A DNA stretch of 64,000 nucleotides from CAWCGU01 sp963838095 (GCA_963838095.1 CAWIPO010000008.1:1054001-1118000); one strand, 5' to 3'; positions 34,154-43,559 are shown, numbered from the stretch's first letter. Numbers and translations: made by a program. The notes: generated from the letters alone by a model not told the origin.

Positions 34154-35283
34154 TGGGGTCACGGCGAGGGGTAGCCGGCCGCGTTGCGGCGACCGTCGCG
34201 GCGGTCGCTGCGCTGGCGGCGGTGGCGATGCCCGCGTCCTCGGCGGCGCGCGGGCCCGAGGGCTTCTTCGGCATTTCTCCCGCGGTGGTGCCGGGCCTGG
34301 CCGACCTGGACCAGATGGAGCGTGCCGGGATCACCACGATGCGCTTCCCGATCTTCTGGCCGATCATCCAGGCCGAGCCGCGACGGGGCCGGCCGATGTC
34401 CGCGGCGCTGGCGTTCGAGCGCTACGACCCGGTGCTGATCGAGGCCGCGCGCCGGGGAATCCGGATCGTCCCCTTCGTCTACGGGACCCCGTCCTTCCTC
34501 ACCAAGCACTACACCACCCCACCGCTCGGCAGCCCCGAGCTGCGGCGCGAGTGGAAGCTGCTGCTGCAGGCACTGGAGGATCGCTACGGCGTGGGCGGCG
34601 ATCTGTGGCGGGAGAATCCCGACGTCGAGGCGCTGCCGATCAAGGCGTTTCAGATCTGGAACGAGCCCAGCTCGGCGAGCTTCTGGGAACCGGTGAGGAC
34701 ATCGCCCGAGCGCTACGCGAAGCTGCTGGCGATCTCCGACCGCGCGCTCGGCTCCGGTGGTAGTGGCGGCACCAGAGGGCAGCGAGCGAAGGAGCCGCAG
34801 ATCATCGCCGCCGGCCTCTTCGGCAGCCCCACCCACGGCATGGACCTGCCGACATTCCTGCAGCGCTTCTACGCCGTCAAGGGAGTCGGCAAGCACTTCG
34901 ATGTGCTTGCGCTGCACCCGTACGCGCCCGGGCTCGACGGAGTGAAGCTTCAACTCGAGATCGGCCGCGACATCATGAAGGCCGCGGGCGACGCGCGCAA
35001 GCCGCTCTGGGTGACCGAGGTCGGCTGGCCAACCGACGGCAGCCCCCAGAACCCCTTCTACAAGACCCAGGAGCAGCAGGCAACTCTCCTGCGCCGCACG
35101 TTCGACCTCTTCCTCGAGAAGCGAGAGCGGTGGCGGATCCGAAAGGTGATCTGGTACACGTGGCGAGACAACAACGTCAACGAGGCGTGTGACCTCTGCC
35201 GCTTCTCGGGGCTGTTCGACCTCGACGGCAACCCAAAGCCCGCCTGGAGCGAGTTCGTCGAGTTCACCGGCGGCAGCCCATGA
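34153..35283 (+). CDS. Exported glycoside-hydrolase-like protein
   Basis: 376 residues. A signal sequence of about 32 residues ends in PASSAA. The TIM-barrel shows FQIWNEPSS (acid/base Glu, near residue 170) and KPLWVTEVGWPTDG (nucleophile Glu, near residue 281), the GH5/GH39-like pattern. The end is VIWYTWRDNN and CDLCRFSGLFDLDG, a CxxC conserved with the next gene. ATG 34153 overlaps the previous stop. Being in one operon with a glycan ligase suggests processing of the cell's own polysaccharide rather than scavenging. Confidence 0.86.
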   Translation: MGSRRGVAGRVAATVAAVAALAAVAMPASSAARGPEGFFGISPAVVPGLADLDQMERAGITTMRFPIFWPIIQAEPRRGRPMSAALAFERYDPVLIEAARRGIRIVPFVYGTPSFLTKHYTTPPLGSPELRREWKLLLQALEDRYGVGGDLWRENPDVEALPIKAFQIWNEPSSASFWEPVRTSPERYAKLLAISDRALGSGGSGGTRGQRAKEPQIIAAGLFGSPTHGMDLPTFLQRFYAVKGVGKHFDVLALHPYAPGLDGVKLQLEIGRDIMKAAGDARKPLWVTEVGWPTDGSPQNPFYKTQEQQATLLRRTFDLFLEKRERWRIRKVIWYTWRDNNVNEACDLCRFSGLFDLDGNPKPAWSEFVEFTGGSP

Positions 35284-36506
35284 TCCGCCGGCGGACGGTC
35301 GTCGCGCTGACGTTGGCCACCCTTGCCGCCGCAATCTGTGCCTCAGCTCCGACGCCGGCATCGGGCGCGACCGCCGCCTCGCAGCGCGCCGCGCGCGGGA
35401 TCATCGGGATCGCGCCCGCTACGCGACTCCAGTCCCACGAGTACGAGCGCATACAGCTCGGCGCCGTGCGCTACCTGCGGGTGCCGATGTTCTGGGAGGA
35501 CCTCCAGCCGGCGCCGGGCAACACCTACGACTTCTCGAAGTCCGACGAGGTCGCGGTCTACGCCGCCTACTACGGGATGAAGCTTCGGCCGTTCGTGATG
35601 GGGGTGCCGCCGTGGCTGCAGGAGAAGAGCGGCACCACCGACTACCCCCCGGTCTCCACCCACATCTTCAAGCGCAAGTGGCGAGCACTGCTCACCGCCC
35701 TGGTCGAGCGCTACGGCCCGGGCGGCGAGCTGTGGAAGCAGCTGAAGATCTATTTCCCCGAGATCCGCAGGCAGCCGATCCGCACCTGGCAGGCCTGGAA
35801 CGAGCCCAACGCGGAGACCTACTTCCGTCCCGGGCAGACCGCTGCGCGGGAGTACGCGAAGCTGCTGAAGCTGTCGGCGGGCGCGATCCGCCGCGCCGAC
35901 CCGGGGGCCAAGGTGATCGCGGCGGGCGTCTTCCTGACGCCGCTCGACGGGATCACGATGCCGGAGTTCGTGCGCAAGCTCTACAACGTGCCGGGAATCA
36001 GAGACGCATTCGACGCGCTGGCCCTGCACCCATATGCACGCAATGTCGGCGGCGTGATCAAGCAGATCAGGCTTACGCGCAGGTTGATGAAGGCCAACAA
36101 GGACGAGGACTCCGAGCTGTGGATCACCGAGCTCGGCTGGCCGACCGAGCGCTCCTACGGCAGAGGCCTGTTCGTTAAGACCGAGGCCGGCCAGAAGCGA
36201 ATGCTGGCGCGGACGTTCAAGAAGATCCTCGCTAACCGCGAGCGCTGGCTGATCGGGAGCCTGACCTGGTACACATGGCGCGACAACGACTTCTTCCCCA
36301 ACTGCGACCTGTGCCGCTTCTCGGGCCTGTTCAGGGAAGACGGGACGCAGAAGCCCGCATGGAACGCGTTCGTAAACCTCACAGGCGGCCAGGCGGAGCC
36401 GCCGCCTCCGCCGCCGAAGACCCTGGAGCGCATCGCGACCCGAGCGGCCGGCCTCGGCCGGCCGAAGCACCGAGAGGGGGCAATTCGGAGCTCGGGGGAC
36501 TTGTAG
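35280..36506 (+). CDS. Exported glycoside-hydrolase-like protein
   Basis: 408 residues from ATG 35280 (ATGA overlap with the previous gene). Tandem paralogue of the preceding protein: signal sequence, WQAWNEPNA, LWITELGWPTE, then LTWYTWRDND and CDLCRFSGLFREDG. The C-terminal 40 residues (PPPPPPKTLERIATRAAG) form a Pro-rich basic tail absent from the paralogue. Both catalytic Glu are kept in both copies, so neither is obviously inactive. Substrate is unknown. A GC-rich stem-loop sits directly at its stop codon. Confidence 0.86.
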   Translation: MIRRRTVVALTLATLAAAICASAPTPASGATAASQRAARGIIGIAPATRLQSHEYERIQLGAVRYLRVPMFWEDLQPAPGNTYDFSKSDEVAVYAAYYGMKLRPFVMGVPPWLQEKSGTTDYPPVSTHIFKRKWRALLTALVERYGPGGELWKQLKIYFPEIRRQPIRTWQAWNEPNAETYFRPGQTAAREYAKLLKLSAGAIRRADPGAKVIAAGVFLTPLDGITMPEFVRKLYNVPGIRDAFDALALHPYARNVGGVIKQIRLTRRLMKANKDEDSELWITELGWPTERSYGRGLFVKTEAGQKRMLARTFKKILANRERWLIGSLTWYTWRDNDFFPNCDLCRFSGLFREDGTQKPAWNAFVNLTGGQAEPPPPPPKTLERIATRAAGLGRPKHREGAIRSSGDL

Positions 36507-36519
36507 GGGCTGTAGCCCC
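36506..36519 (+). terminator. Stem-loop at the end of the ligase-glycosidase operon
   Basis: GGGGC-TGTA-GCCCC forms a five-pair stem with a four-base loop, starting at the stop codon of the second glycosidase-like gene. No T-run follows, so it may be a weak or Rho-aided end rather than a true intrinsic terminator. Confidence 0.25.
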
Positions 36520-36546
36520 GTCAACTCCCCTCCGACGCTGCAACGC

Positions 36547-37536
36547 GTGCTCGCTCTGGCCAAGCGCCAACACGGGGTGGTCACCCACGCGCAGCTGCGG
36601 ACGCTGGGACTCTCACCAGAAGCGATCAGGCATCGGATGCGCCGAGGACGTCTGTTCCAGGTTCGCCGCGGCATCTTCGCGGTCGGCTCTCCGATCTCTA
36701 CGCGCGAGGGGTATTGGATGGCAGCCGTGCTCGCCTGTGGTCGGAAGGCGGCGGTCAGCCACGAAAGCGCGGGCTTCCATTGGGGCACTTGGGGCCGCCA
36801 GAGTCGAGGAATCGAGATCTCGGTGCCGAGACAGCACGATTGCCGCCCGCACGGGCTGACCGTTCACCGTCGCACGTCCTTCGGCGCAAACGATGTCACG
36901 CAGCACAACGGCATCCCGGTCACGACCGTGACCTGCACCCTGATCGACCTCGCGCCACGACTGAGCGAGGACGAGTTGGAGCGAAGCATCAGCGACGCCG
37001 CAAGCCAAGGTCTCACCGACCCCGACCGCCTGCTCTCGGTGCTAGAGACGACTGACCCTCGTCCCGGCACCGCAGTTCTCCGCCGCACCCTGACGAAGCA
37101 CACCTTCACCCTCACCGACACCGAGCTCGAGCGCCGCTTCGTCCCGATCGCGCTCAAGGCCGGCCTGTCGATGCCACTCACTCAACAGTGGCTGAACGGC
37201 TACCGCGTGGACTTCTACTGGCCAGACCTCGGCCTTGTGGTCGAGGCCGACAGCCTCCGCTGGCACCGCACTCCTTACCAGCAAAGGAAGGATCGGCTTC
37301 GCGACCAGGCACACACGGTGGCCGGGCTGACCAACCTGCGCTTCACGCACTATCAGGTGACGTTCGAGCCCTCGGTCGTCGAGGAGACGCTGCGGCAAGT
37401 AGCGCAGAGACTCGTCAACAGAACATCCGATCCGAGGCGACAACGCGGCCTGACGATCACCTGGTGCCAACGAATCCCCTCCCTCGGTGCTGCCGTTCGT
37501 CAACCTGCAACCCCTACATCCGCTCCGGCGCGCTGA
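36547..37536 (+). CDS. AbiEi-type antitoxin domain plus DUF559 nuclease-like protein
   Basis: 329 residues from GTG 36547. It has the same architecture as 14635-15603: winged-helix AbiEi-like start (HGVVTHAQLRTLGLSPEAIRHRM, RRGIFAVGSP), GIPVTTVTCTLIDLA, then the DUF559 fold with YRVDFYWPDLGLVVEADSLRW and RKDRLRDQAHTVAG. The acidic residues expected for a Vsr/PD-(D/E)XK-type site are present (DFYWPDLGLVVEAD). No toxin partner gene is adjacent. The last 23 bases overlap the argS stop region on the other strand, and the tail TWCQRIPSLGA is shared with the remnant at 15695. Confidence 0.85.
   Translation: MLALAKRQHGVVTHAQLRTLGLSPEAIRHRMRRGRLFQVRRGIFAVGSPISTREGYWMAAVLACGRKAAVSHESAGFHWGTWGRQSRGIEISVPRQHDCRPHGLTVHRRTSFGANDVTQHNGIPVTTVTCTLIDLAPRLSEDELERSISDAASQGLTDPDRLLSVLETTDPRPGTAVLRRTLTKHTFTLTDTELERRFVPIALKAGLSMPLTQQWLNGYRVDFYWPDLGLVVEADSLRWHRTPYQQRKDRLRDQAHTVAGLTNLRFTHYQVTFEPSVVEETLRQVAQRLVNRTSDPRRQRGLTITWCQRIPSLGAAVRQPATPTSAPAR
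37477..37497 (+). repeat. Short repeat CCCTCCCTCGGTGCT, copy 2
   Basis: CCCTCCCTCGGTGCTGCCGTT near the 3' end of the second AbiEi-DUF559 gene matches 15695-15716 with one base fewer. TGGTGCCAA stands upstream, as TGGCGCCAA does in copy 1. Confidence 0.5.
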
Positions 37537-39167
37537 CCCCGACCAGGTCGAGGGCCTGCGCGAGCGCGTGCTTTGCGGCGAGGCAGAGCTCGAGCCTTGC
37601 CTCCTCGAGGCCCGGGCCTTCCGCTCCGATCACCTGGCAGTCGCGGTAGAAGCCGTGGAAGTCGGCCGCGGCCGCGCTCGCGTACGCGCAGATGCGGTGC
37701 GGGGCCCGCAGCTCGGCGGCGCTGCGTGCTTCCTGCGGCAGGTCAAGCAGCCGCTTGACCAGCGCCCGCTCGGTCTGCTCGGATACGGGAGCCGCGAGCG
37801 CAACCTCGGATCCGCCCGGCGTCAGCTGCGCTGCTTCACCGGCCTTCCTGAGGATGCTGGCGATACGGGCGTGGGCGTACTGGACGTAGTAGACCGGGTT
37901 GTCCTGGGACTGGCGGCGGGCGAGGTCTAGGTCGAGGTCGAGGGTCGAGTCCGCCGAGCGCTGGACGAGGAAGAAGCGCGCCGCATCGACGCCGATCTCG
38001 TCGCTGAGCTCGTCGAGGGTGACGAACTCGCCCTTGCGCTTCGACATCGACGCCCGCTCACCGCCCTCGACGACGTGCATGAACTGGATGATCTGGGCCT
38101 CGAAGCGATCCGGGTCGATGCCGATCGCTGTGAGCGCGGCGCGCATCCGCGCCAGGTAGCCGTGATGGTCTGCCCCGAGCGGATCGATCACCCGGTCGGC
38201 GCGCTCGAGCTTGTTCCGGTGGTAGGCGATGTCGGTCGCGAAGTAGGTCTGCTCGCCGTTCGAGCGCAGCAGCACGCGATCCTTGTCGTCTCCGAATTCG
38301 GTGGTCCGCAGCCACAGCGCTCCCTCGCTCTCATATGTGTGCCCACCGCGGCGAAGCTCGTCGATCGCCGCCTCCATCGCACCCGACTCGAGCAGCGAGC
38401 GCTCGGAGAACCAGCGGTCGAAGTGAACTCCGAAGCGCTCGAGGCTGGCCGCGATCCGCGTCCGCATCGCTTCGACGCCGAGCCGCTCCAAGCGCCTCGA
38501 GGTCGTCGGGGTCCGCGCCCTGGGCGGCCAGCTCCTCGGCGAGCTCGGTCACATAGACGCCCTCGTAGCCGTCCTCGGGCGGCTCCCCGCCGCTCATCCG
38601 CGCGGCGATCGACTCCGCGAAGCGCCTCACCTGCGCCCCCGTGTCGTTGATGTAGTACTCGCGCTGCACGTCGTTGCCGCTGAACTCGAGCATCCGCGCC
38701 AGCGAGTCCCCGTAAGCGGCGCCCCGCCCGCTCGCCACGGTCAGCGGCCCGGTCGGGTTCGCTGACACGAACTCGACCAGCACGCGCTCGCCCCCGTCTC
38801 CAGCGCCGGAACCGCCTCCCTCCCCGACCGCGAGCATCGAGCGCACCGCATCGCGATACCAGCGATCGGACATGAACACGTTCAGGAACCCAGGCCCTGC
38901 CACCTCGACTGCCCGCACGCGATCGCCGAGGCGCTCGGCCAAGCCCGCCTGGAGCCTCCCCGCCACTTCGCGGGGAGACTGCGCCAGCGTCGGAGCGAGC
39001 AGCATCGCGGCGTTCGACGAGTAGTCGCCCATCTCGGGCTTGGGCGGACGCTCGAGCGTCAGCCGCCCTCGAAGCTCGGCCCCAGGGTCCAGCGTGGCGA
39101 CCTCGCTCTCGACGGCATCGCGCAGCTCCGCGATCGGATCGGGCGGCTTTGAGGACGGCGCGTGCAC
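37514..39167 (-). CDS. argS: Arginyl-tRNA synthetase (one apparent frameshift)
   Basis: Charges tRNA-Arg; essential. The N-terminal part shows the ArgRS additional domain and the signature FVSANPTGPLTVASGRG (HIGH-like), then EYYINDTGAQ. After a break near 38490 the C-terminal part continues in another frame: YFATDIAYHRNKL, SMSKRKGEFVTL (KMSKS), DNPVYYVQYAHARI and the anticodon-binding helices to 37514. One extra T (GCGCTTGGAG for GCGCTGGAG) accounts for the break. A cell cannot lack this enzyme, so the break is very probably a sequence error. GTG 39167 is chosen because a TAGTAT box ends seven bases upstream; the frame is open to 39236. Confidence 0.93.
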
Positions 39168-39174
39168 TGGTGCG

Positions 39175-39180
39175 ATACTA
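39175..39180 (-). promoter_or_regulatory. Probable -10 box (TAGTAT) for argS, leaderless
   Basis: Minus-strand TAGTAT, the most A/T-rich hexamer nearby, ends seven bases before GTG 39167. Transcription would start at the argS start codon. Confidence 0.55.
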
Positions 39181-39253
39181 GGCAGCCGGTGGCCCTTCCC
39201 GGTCGGCCACACCGGAGAGAGCCCCCGCTCTGACATCTACGCGAGAGGTATCA

Positions 39254-39553
39254 ATGTCCGACGAGCAGGGCCCCGAACGCCAGATCAACATCCACACGTC
39301 CCCCGAGGCGATGGCGGGCGTGTACGCGAACTTCGCGAACGTCAGCCACTCCGACTACGAGTTCACGCTCACGTTCGCCAGGGTCGACCACGAGATCGAG
39401 GACGACGAGGTCCCCGGGGTCGTCGTCTCCCGGGTCGCCCTCTCGCCGCGCTTCATGCGGGAGCTGATCGACGCGATGGAGGACAACTACTCGAAGTGGC
39501 GCACGCGGGAGGGGATCAAGAGCCTGCCCGAGTGGGAGGGCGAGGAGGGCTGA
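39254..39553 (+). CDS. DUF3467 domain protein
   Basis: 99 residues. YANFANVSHSDYEFTLTFARVD followed by VALSPRFMRELIDAMEDN is the DUF3467 pattern, a small cytoplasmic family of unknown function found widely in bacteria. ATG 39254 is preceded by GAGAGG about seven bases upstream, so unlike many neighbours it uses a ribosome site. Six bases separate it from the deacetylase gene, so they are probably co-transcribed, though a functional link is not evident. Confidence 0.88.
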   Translation: MSDEQGPERQINIHTSPEAMAGVYANFANVSHSDYEFTLTFARVDHEIEDDEVPGVVVSRVALSPRFMRELIDAMEDNYSKWRTREGIKSLPEWEGEEG

Positions 39554-39559
39554 GCGGCG

Positions 39560-40903
39560 ATGCCTGGACCGAGCCCGAATGTTAGGAACGAGGCGGGTCG
39601 TCGTGCCCATCAACGATGGCGCGCCGTGGGGAGGGTCGGAGCCTGCTGGACGATCGCAGCCCTCGCCCTGCTGATCGCCCCGGCGACCGCAGCAGCTGGG
39701 CCGACGGTCGTCTCGCTCACGTTCGACGACACGTTGAGCAGCCAGTACCAGACGGGCTCCATGCTCGCAGCTCGGGGCATGCACGGCACCTACTTCGTGA
39801 ACAGCAGCCGAGTGAACGAAGGGGGGTACATGACCAAGGCGCAGCTTCGTTCTCTGCAATCAGGCGGCAACGAGATCGCCGGCCACGCGGTTCATCACCT
39901 CGACCTTTTGACCGTCGACGCCGTGGAGCAAAAGCGCCAGGTCTGCAACGATCGCAGCACACTCCTCGGCTGGGGCCTCAAGGTGAGCAACTTCGCCTAC
40001 CCGTTCGGCAGCAACGACCCGGCACTCGCCCAGATCGTCAGGGACTGCGGGTACAACTCCGCCCGAGCGTTCGAGGGGCTCACCGGAAGTGGCGCGGACG
40101 CGGAAACGCTTCCACCGGCCGATTCGTTCGCGATCAAGACGGTCGACGAGGTTCTGTCCTCCACGACCCTTGCGGACCTAAAGGGCGCCGTCACCCGCAC
40201 CGAGCAGTCGGGGGGCGGCTGGGTGATCTTCGTGTTTCACAACGTTTGCAATGCGTGCGGCACCGTGGCCACCAGCCCATCGACGTTCGCGAGCTTCCTC
40301 GACTGGCTCGCCTCCCCTTCCGAGACCAGCGCATCGGTTGCGACCGTCAGGGACGTGATCGGCGGCGCCGTCAAGCCGGCGGTGCCCGGCCCGGCGCCGC
40401 CGCCCGTGCGCAGCGGCAACATGCTGATCAACCCCTCGCTCGAACTCGATGCGAACGGCAACGGCTTCCCCGACTGCTGGCATCCGAACACGTGGCTGGT
40501 CAGCACCTCGAGTTGGGCCCGTACCACCGATGCACACAGCGGCGGCTTTGCCGCGCGCATGGACGTCACCAGCTTCACGTCCGGGGCCGTGCGACTCATT
40601 TCGCAACAGGACCTCGGCTACTGCGGCGCCACCGCCATTCCGGGCCACTCCTACAAGCTGTCGGCCTGGCACAAGGGGAGCGCGAGACCTCGCCTCGTTG
40701 CGTTCGTTCGCAACAGCGTGGGCGCGTGGAGGGTTCTCGGCGAGAGTGACAAGTTTCCGAAGTCGGAGACGTGGAAGCGGAGGACCTGGACGACGCCTGC
40801 CCTTCCCTCCGACGTGAACGGAATCGGGATCGCCGTGGCGGTGCAGAGCGTGGGCTCGCTCACGATCGACGACCTCGCGGTGTCTGACACGGCTTCACCG
40901 TAG
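39560..40903 (+). CDS. Exported polysaccharide deacetylase with C-terminal beta-sandwich-like domain
   Basis: 447 residues. After a signal sequence ending near ATAAAG, the NodB-type domain shows motif 1 VVSLTFDDTLSSQ, motif 2 GHAVHHLDLL (metal His pair) and motif 3 FAYPFGSNDP. A Pro-rich linker (VPGPAPPPVRSG) leads to a C-terminal module of about 150 residues (NMLINPSLELDANGNG, GYCGATAIPGHSYKLSAWHKG) resembling carbohydrate-binding jelly-roll domains. It removes N- or O-acetyl groups from an extracellular glycan; the acyltransferase at 19873 might oppose it. Substrate not determinable here. Confidence 0.88.
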   Translation: MPGPSPNVRNEAGRRAHQRWRAVGRVGACWTIAALALLIAPATAAAGPTVVSLTFDDTLSSQYQTGSMLAARGMHGTYFVNSSRVNEGGYMTKAQLRSLQSGGNEIAGHAVHHLDLLTVDAVEQKRQVCNDRSTLLGWGLKVSNFAYPFGSNDPALAQIVRDCGYNSARAFEGLTGSGADAETLPPADSFAIKTVDEVLSSTTLADLKGAVTRTEQSGGGWVIFVFHNVCNACGTVATSPSTFASFLDWLASPSETSASVATVRDVIGGAVKPAVPGPAPPPVRSGNMLINPSLELDANGNGFPDCWHPNTWLVSTSSWARTTDAHSGGFAARMDVTSFTSGAVRLISQQDLGYCGATAIPGHSYKLSAWHKGSARPRLVAFVRNSVGAWRVLGESDKFPKSETWKRRTWTTPALPSDVNGIGIAVAVQSVGSLTIDDLAVSDTASP

Positions 40904-40909
40904 GCGCCA

Positions 40910-42205
40910 CTACTGCGCCTCCGGGGCGGGCTCGCCGTCCAGCTCCTCCTCGAACGCCCGCGCCGCGCCGATTCTCTCCACGGCGCTCGGATGGGTTGCG
41001 AACAGCGCCTCGTACCAACCCGGCGGATCGGGGTCGGACAGGTTGCGCTCGGCGAGCTCGGTCTGAAGCTCGACCAGGGCCGCGGGATCCTGAGTGAGAT
41101 CGAGGGCGAAGTCGTCGGCGGCCGCTTCGACCTGCCTTGAGAGCTGGCTGCCGGGAACCGAAAGCACGAGCGCCGCGATCCCGACGCTGAGCGCGTAGCC
41201 CGGCAGAGCCGCCGGAGAGGCGGGATCGAGCCCGCGGCGGCGCGCCAGTGCCGTCCCGAGCTCGTACACGAAAAGCAGCCCGAGCGGCGCAACGATCGCG
41301 ATGTACGCCAGCCCCCGCCAGAGGTCATTGTTGGCCTGGTGGGCGAGCTCGTGCGCGATCACGGAGCGCAGCGCGTCCTCTTCGGCGCTCTCGAGCAGGT
41401 TGTCGTAGATCACCACCCGCTTGGTCGGGCCGAGCCCGGAGACATAGGCGTTCAGCGTCGTCGAGCGGCGGCTGGCATCGACGCCATAGACCTCGCCGAT
41501 CTCGACATCGGCACGCCGCGCCAACTCGAGGACTGCCGCGCGTGCCTGTCCCTCGGGCAGCGGTTGGAAGCGGTTGAAGAGGGGCTCGAGGACAACCGGC
41601 GCAAGGCCGGCGATGAGCACCGCATAGCCGACCACGACGCCCGAGGCGGGCACCCACCACCGGCGGGGAAACCTGCGCACGAGGGTCAGCAACACGGCGC
41701 CGCCGATCGCCGCAAAACCGGTCGCGATCAGGGTCGACTTGCCGCGATCCGCAAGCCATGAGCCCCAGTCCTGCGTCGAGAGGCCGTAGTCGGTGGCTCG
41801 CTCGTGTGCGATCGCGCCCAGCGGCAGGTCGGCAACGGTCAGTGTCAGCGAGATCGCCGCGCCGGCGATCGCGCCCCCGACCACGGGACGGCTCGAGAGC
41901 CCCTCCAGCCGCCGCGCGGCCCACCGGGGACGCCCGCTCACCAGCAAGACGAGTACCCCCGCCTCGACCGCGATCCCGGCCAGCAGCAGCAACCGCTGGC
42001 CGTCGCGGTACTCACGGGCGCGATCGAGCTGCGCGGGCTCGACCACCTCGGTGGCGCTGACCGGAGCGGGCTCCGGGAGATCCTCGCGTGGCCTCAGCAG
42101 CCACACCGCCACTTCCGCCACAGCCACGGCGGCAATCGCGACGATTGCGATGCGCACGGGGCCGGAGCGATGTTGGCGCGAGTTGTCCAAGCTTGGCGCT
42201 GGCAT
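40910..42205 (-). CDS. M48-family membrane zinc metalloprotease (CaaX protease/Ste24-like)
   Basis: 431 residues with six or seven membrane helices. The zinc site is IAHELAH (HExxH) with the third ligand in VEAAADDFAL (ExxxD). The Ste24-type lead LGPTKRVVIYDNLLES and the C-terminal FATHPSAVERIGAA are present. It probably acts in membrane-protein quality control or peptide processing. ATG 42205 (MPAPSLDN) is taken as the start; ATG 42211 is two codons upstream. TATCGT on the minus strand (42212-42217) lies six bases before ATG 42205 and overlaps the -10 box of the divergent phosphoesterase. Confidence 0.88.
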   Translation of the reverse strand: MPAPSLDNSRQHRSGPVRIAIVAIAAVAVAEVAVWLLRPREDLPEPAPVSATEVVEPAQLDRAREYRDGQRLLLLAGIAVEAGVLVLLVSGRPRWAARRLEGLSSRPVVGGAIAGAAISLTLTVADLPLGAIAHERATDYGLSTQDWGSWLADRGKSTLIATGFAAIGGAVLLTLVRRFPRRWWVPASGVVVGYAVLIAGLAPVVLEPLFNRFQPLPEGQARAAVLELARRADVEIGEVYGVDASRRSTTLNAYVSGLGPTKRVVIYDNLLESAEEDALRSVIAHELAHQANNDLWRGLAYIAIVAPLGLLFVYELGTALARRRGLDPASPAALPGYALSVGIAALVLSVPGSQLSRQVEAAADDFALDLTQDPAALVELQTELAERNLSDPDPPGWYEALFATHPSAVERIGAARAFEEELDGEPAPEAQ

Positions 42206-42210
42206 CCCCA

Positions 42211-42217
42211 TACGATA
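42211..42217. promoter_or_regulatory. Overlapping divergent -10 boxes (TACGAT / TATCGT)
   Basis: The plus strand reads TACGAT at 42211-42216, eleven bases before TTG 42228. The minus strand reads TATCGT at 42217-42212, six bases before ATG 42205. One seven-base A/T-richer patch could therefore serve both genes. Confidence 0.4.
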
Positions 42218-42227
42218 GGTCCCGCCC

Positions 42228-42989
42228 TTGAACCTTGCGATCATCAGCGACGTCCACGGCAATGCACCCGCTCTGGAGGCGGTCCTCGCCGACATCGAGT
42301 CGGCCGGGCTCGACGAGATCTGGTGCCTCGGCGATGTGGTCGGCTACGGCGCGCAGCCGGATGAGTGCGCGCAGCTCGTTGCCGAGCACTGCTCCCTGTG
42401 CCTGGTCGGAAACCACGACCTCGCGGCGCTGGGCGAGCTGGACATCACCGCGTTCTCGCCGGCTGCGTCGGCTGCCGTCAAGTGGACGCAGGAGAACGCC
42501 GCCTCCGGGACGTTCGAGTTCCTGCGCGGCCTGAAGCCGTCGCTCGAGGACCGTGAGGTGGCGCTGTATCACGCATCCCCGCGCGATCCGGTCTGGGAGT
42601 ACGTGCTGTGGCCCGACCAGGCGGCGGAGTGCATCGCGGCGCAGGCCAAGCGGGTGAGCATGATCGGCCATTCACACGTGGCGCTGTTCTTCGTCGTCCC
42701 GGAGGACTCGTCCCCCAACGAAACCGGGCACATCACGGTGGACGCGCGTGGTGCCCAGGCCGGTGCAGGCACGGCGCTCGACCTCACCACCGACCGCTGG
42801 CTGATCAACCCGGGAAGCGTCGGTCAGCCCCGCGACGGCGACCCGAGAGCGGCCTGGCTGGAGCTGGACACAGAGAACTGGGCCGCGACCTACCGCCGCG
42901 TCACCTACGACATCGAGGCGGCCGCGTCGGCGATCGAGGACGCCGACCTGCCGGAGCAACTCTCGCGGCGCCTGTTCGTGGGGCAGTAG
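42228..42989 (+). CDS. Calcineurin-like metallophosphoesterase
   Basis: 253 residues from TTG 42228. The full metal-binding set is present: AIISDVHGNAPALEAVL (DxH), IWCLGDVVGYGAQPDE (GDxxGY), LVGNHDLAA (GNHD), and SMIGHSHVALFF (GHxH). This is the YfcE/DUF2437-like phosphoesterase type that hydrolyses small phosphodiesters or nucleotides; the physiological substrate is unknown. Two bases separate it from the lipoprotein gene, so it probably leads a phosphoesterase-lipoprotein-kinase operon. Confidence 0.92.
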   Translation: MNLAIISDVHGNAPALEAVLADIESAGLDEIWCLGDVVGYGAQPDECAQLVAEHCSLCLVGNHDLAALGELDITAFSPAASAAVKWTQENAASGTFEFLRGLKPSLEDREVALYHASPRDPVWEYVLWPDQAAECIAAQAKRVSMIGHSHVALFFVVPEDSSPNETGHITVDARGAQAGAGTALDLTTDRWLINPGSVGQPRDGDPRAAWLELDTENWAATYRRVTYDIEAAASAIEDADLPEQLSRRLFVGQ

Positions 42990-42991
42990 TG

Positions 42992-43559
42992 ATGGCGATC
43001 GGCAAACCGATCTTGGCGCTGGCGTGCACGCTCGCGGCGACCCTGGCTCTGGCCGGGTGCGCCCCGTTCGACGACAGCGGGGAGATCTCTGCCCGACCAG
43101 GCCGACAAGATGCTCGAGACGCTGAATGAGCTCGAGGACGCCACCGTCGACCAGAACTGCACCGGAGCGCAGGGGAACGTGGAGCAGCTGATGACCCAGG
43201 CGACTCAGGTCGAGGGAACGGTGGGCGACCAACTCGAGGACCTGGTGGGGCGGGCCGAGCAGCTCGTCGAAAGCGACGTCTGCACCGACACCGGGGCCAC
43301 CGGCGCGGCAAGCGATCTCACTGAGGACGAGCCGGAACGAACCACGACCACGAGCACCGAGGAGACGACTACTCAAGAGACCCAGCCCGAGACGACGACC
43401 CCGGAGGATTCAGGAAGCACGGACGAGCCGCCCACCGATGACGGGGGAGGCGAAGAGAGCGGCGGCGAGACCGATCCGGGCGGCGGCAACCCGCCCCCGG
43501 GGCCCGAGGGGAACCCCAACACTCCCAGCGGCGGTATCGGCGCCGGAGGTGACGACTGA
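42992..43559 (+). CDS. Acidic lipoprotein preceding the kinase (one apparent frameshift)
   Basis: From ATG 42992 a lipoprotein signal (ILALACTLAATLALAGCAPFDD, Cys after LAG) leads into a break near 43090. The second frame continues as LPDQADKMLETLNELEDATV, a helical region with two further Cys (VDQNCTG, SDVCTDTG), then a long Thr/Glu/Pro/Gly tail without structure. Not a named family to me. The stop overlaps the kinase ATG (TGATG). A lipoprotein translated together with a membrane kinase may be its outside sensor or partner; that is inference. Confidence 0.72.
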
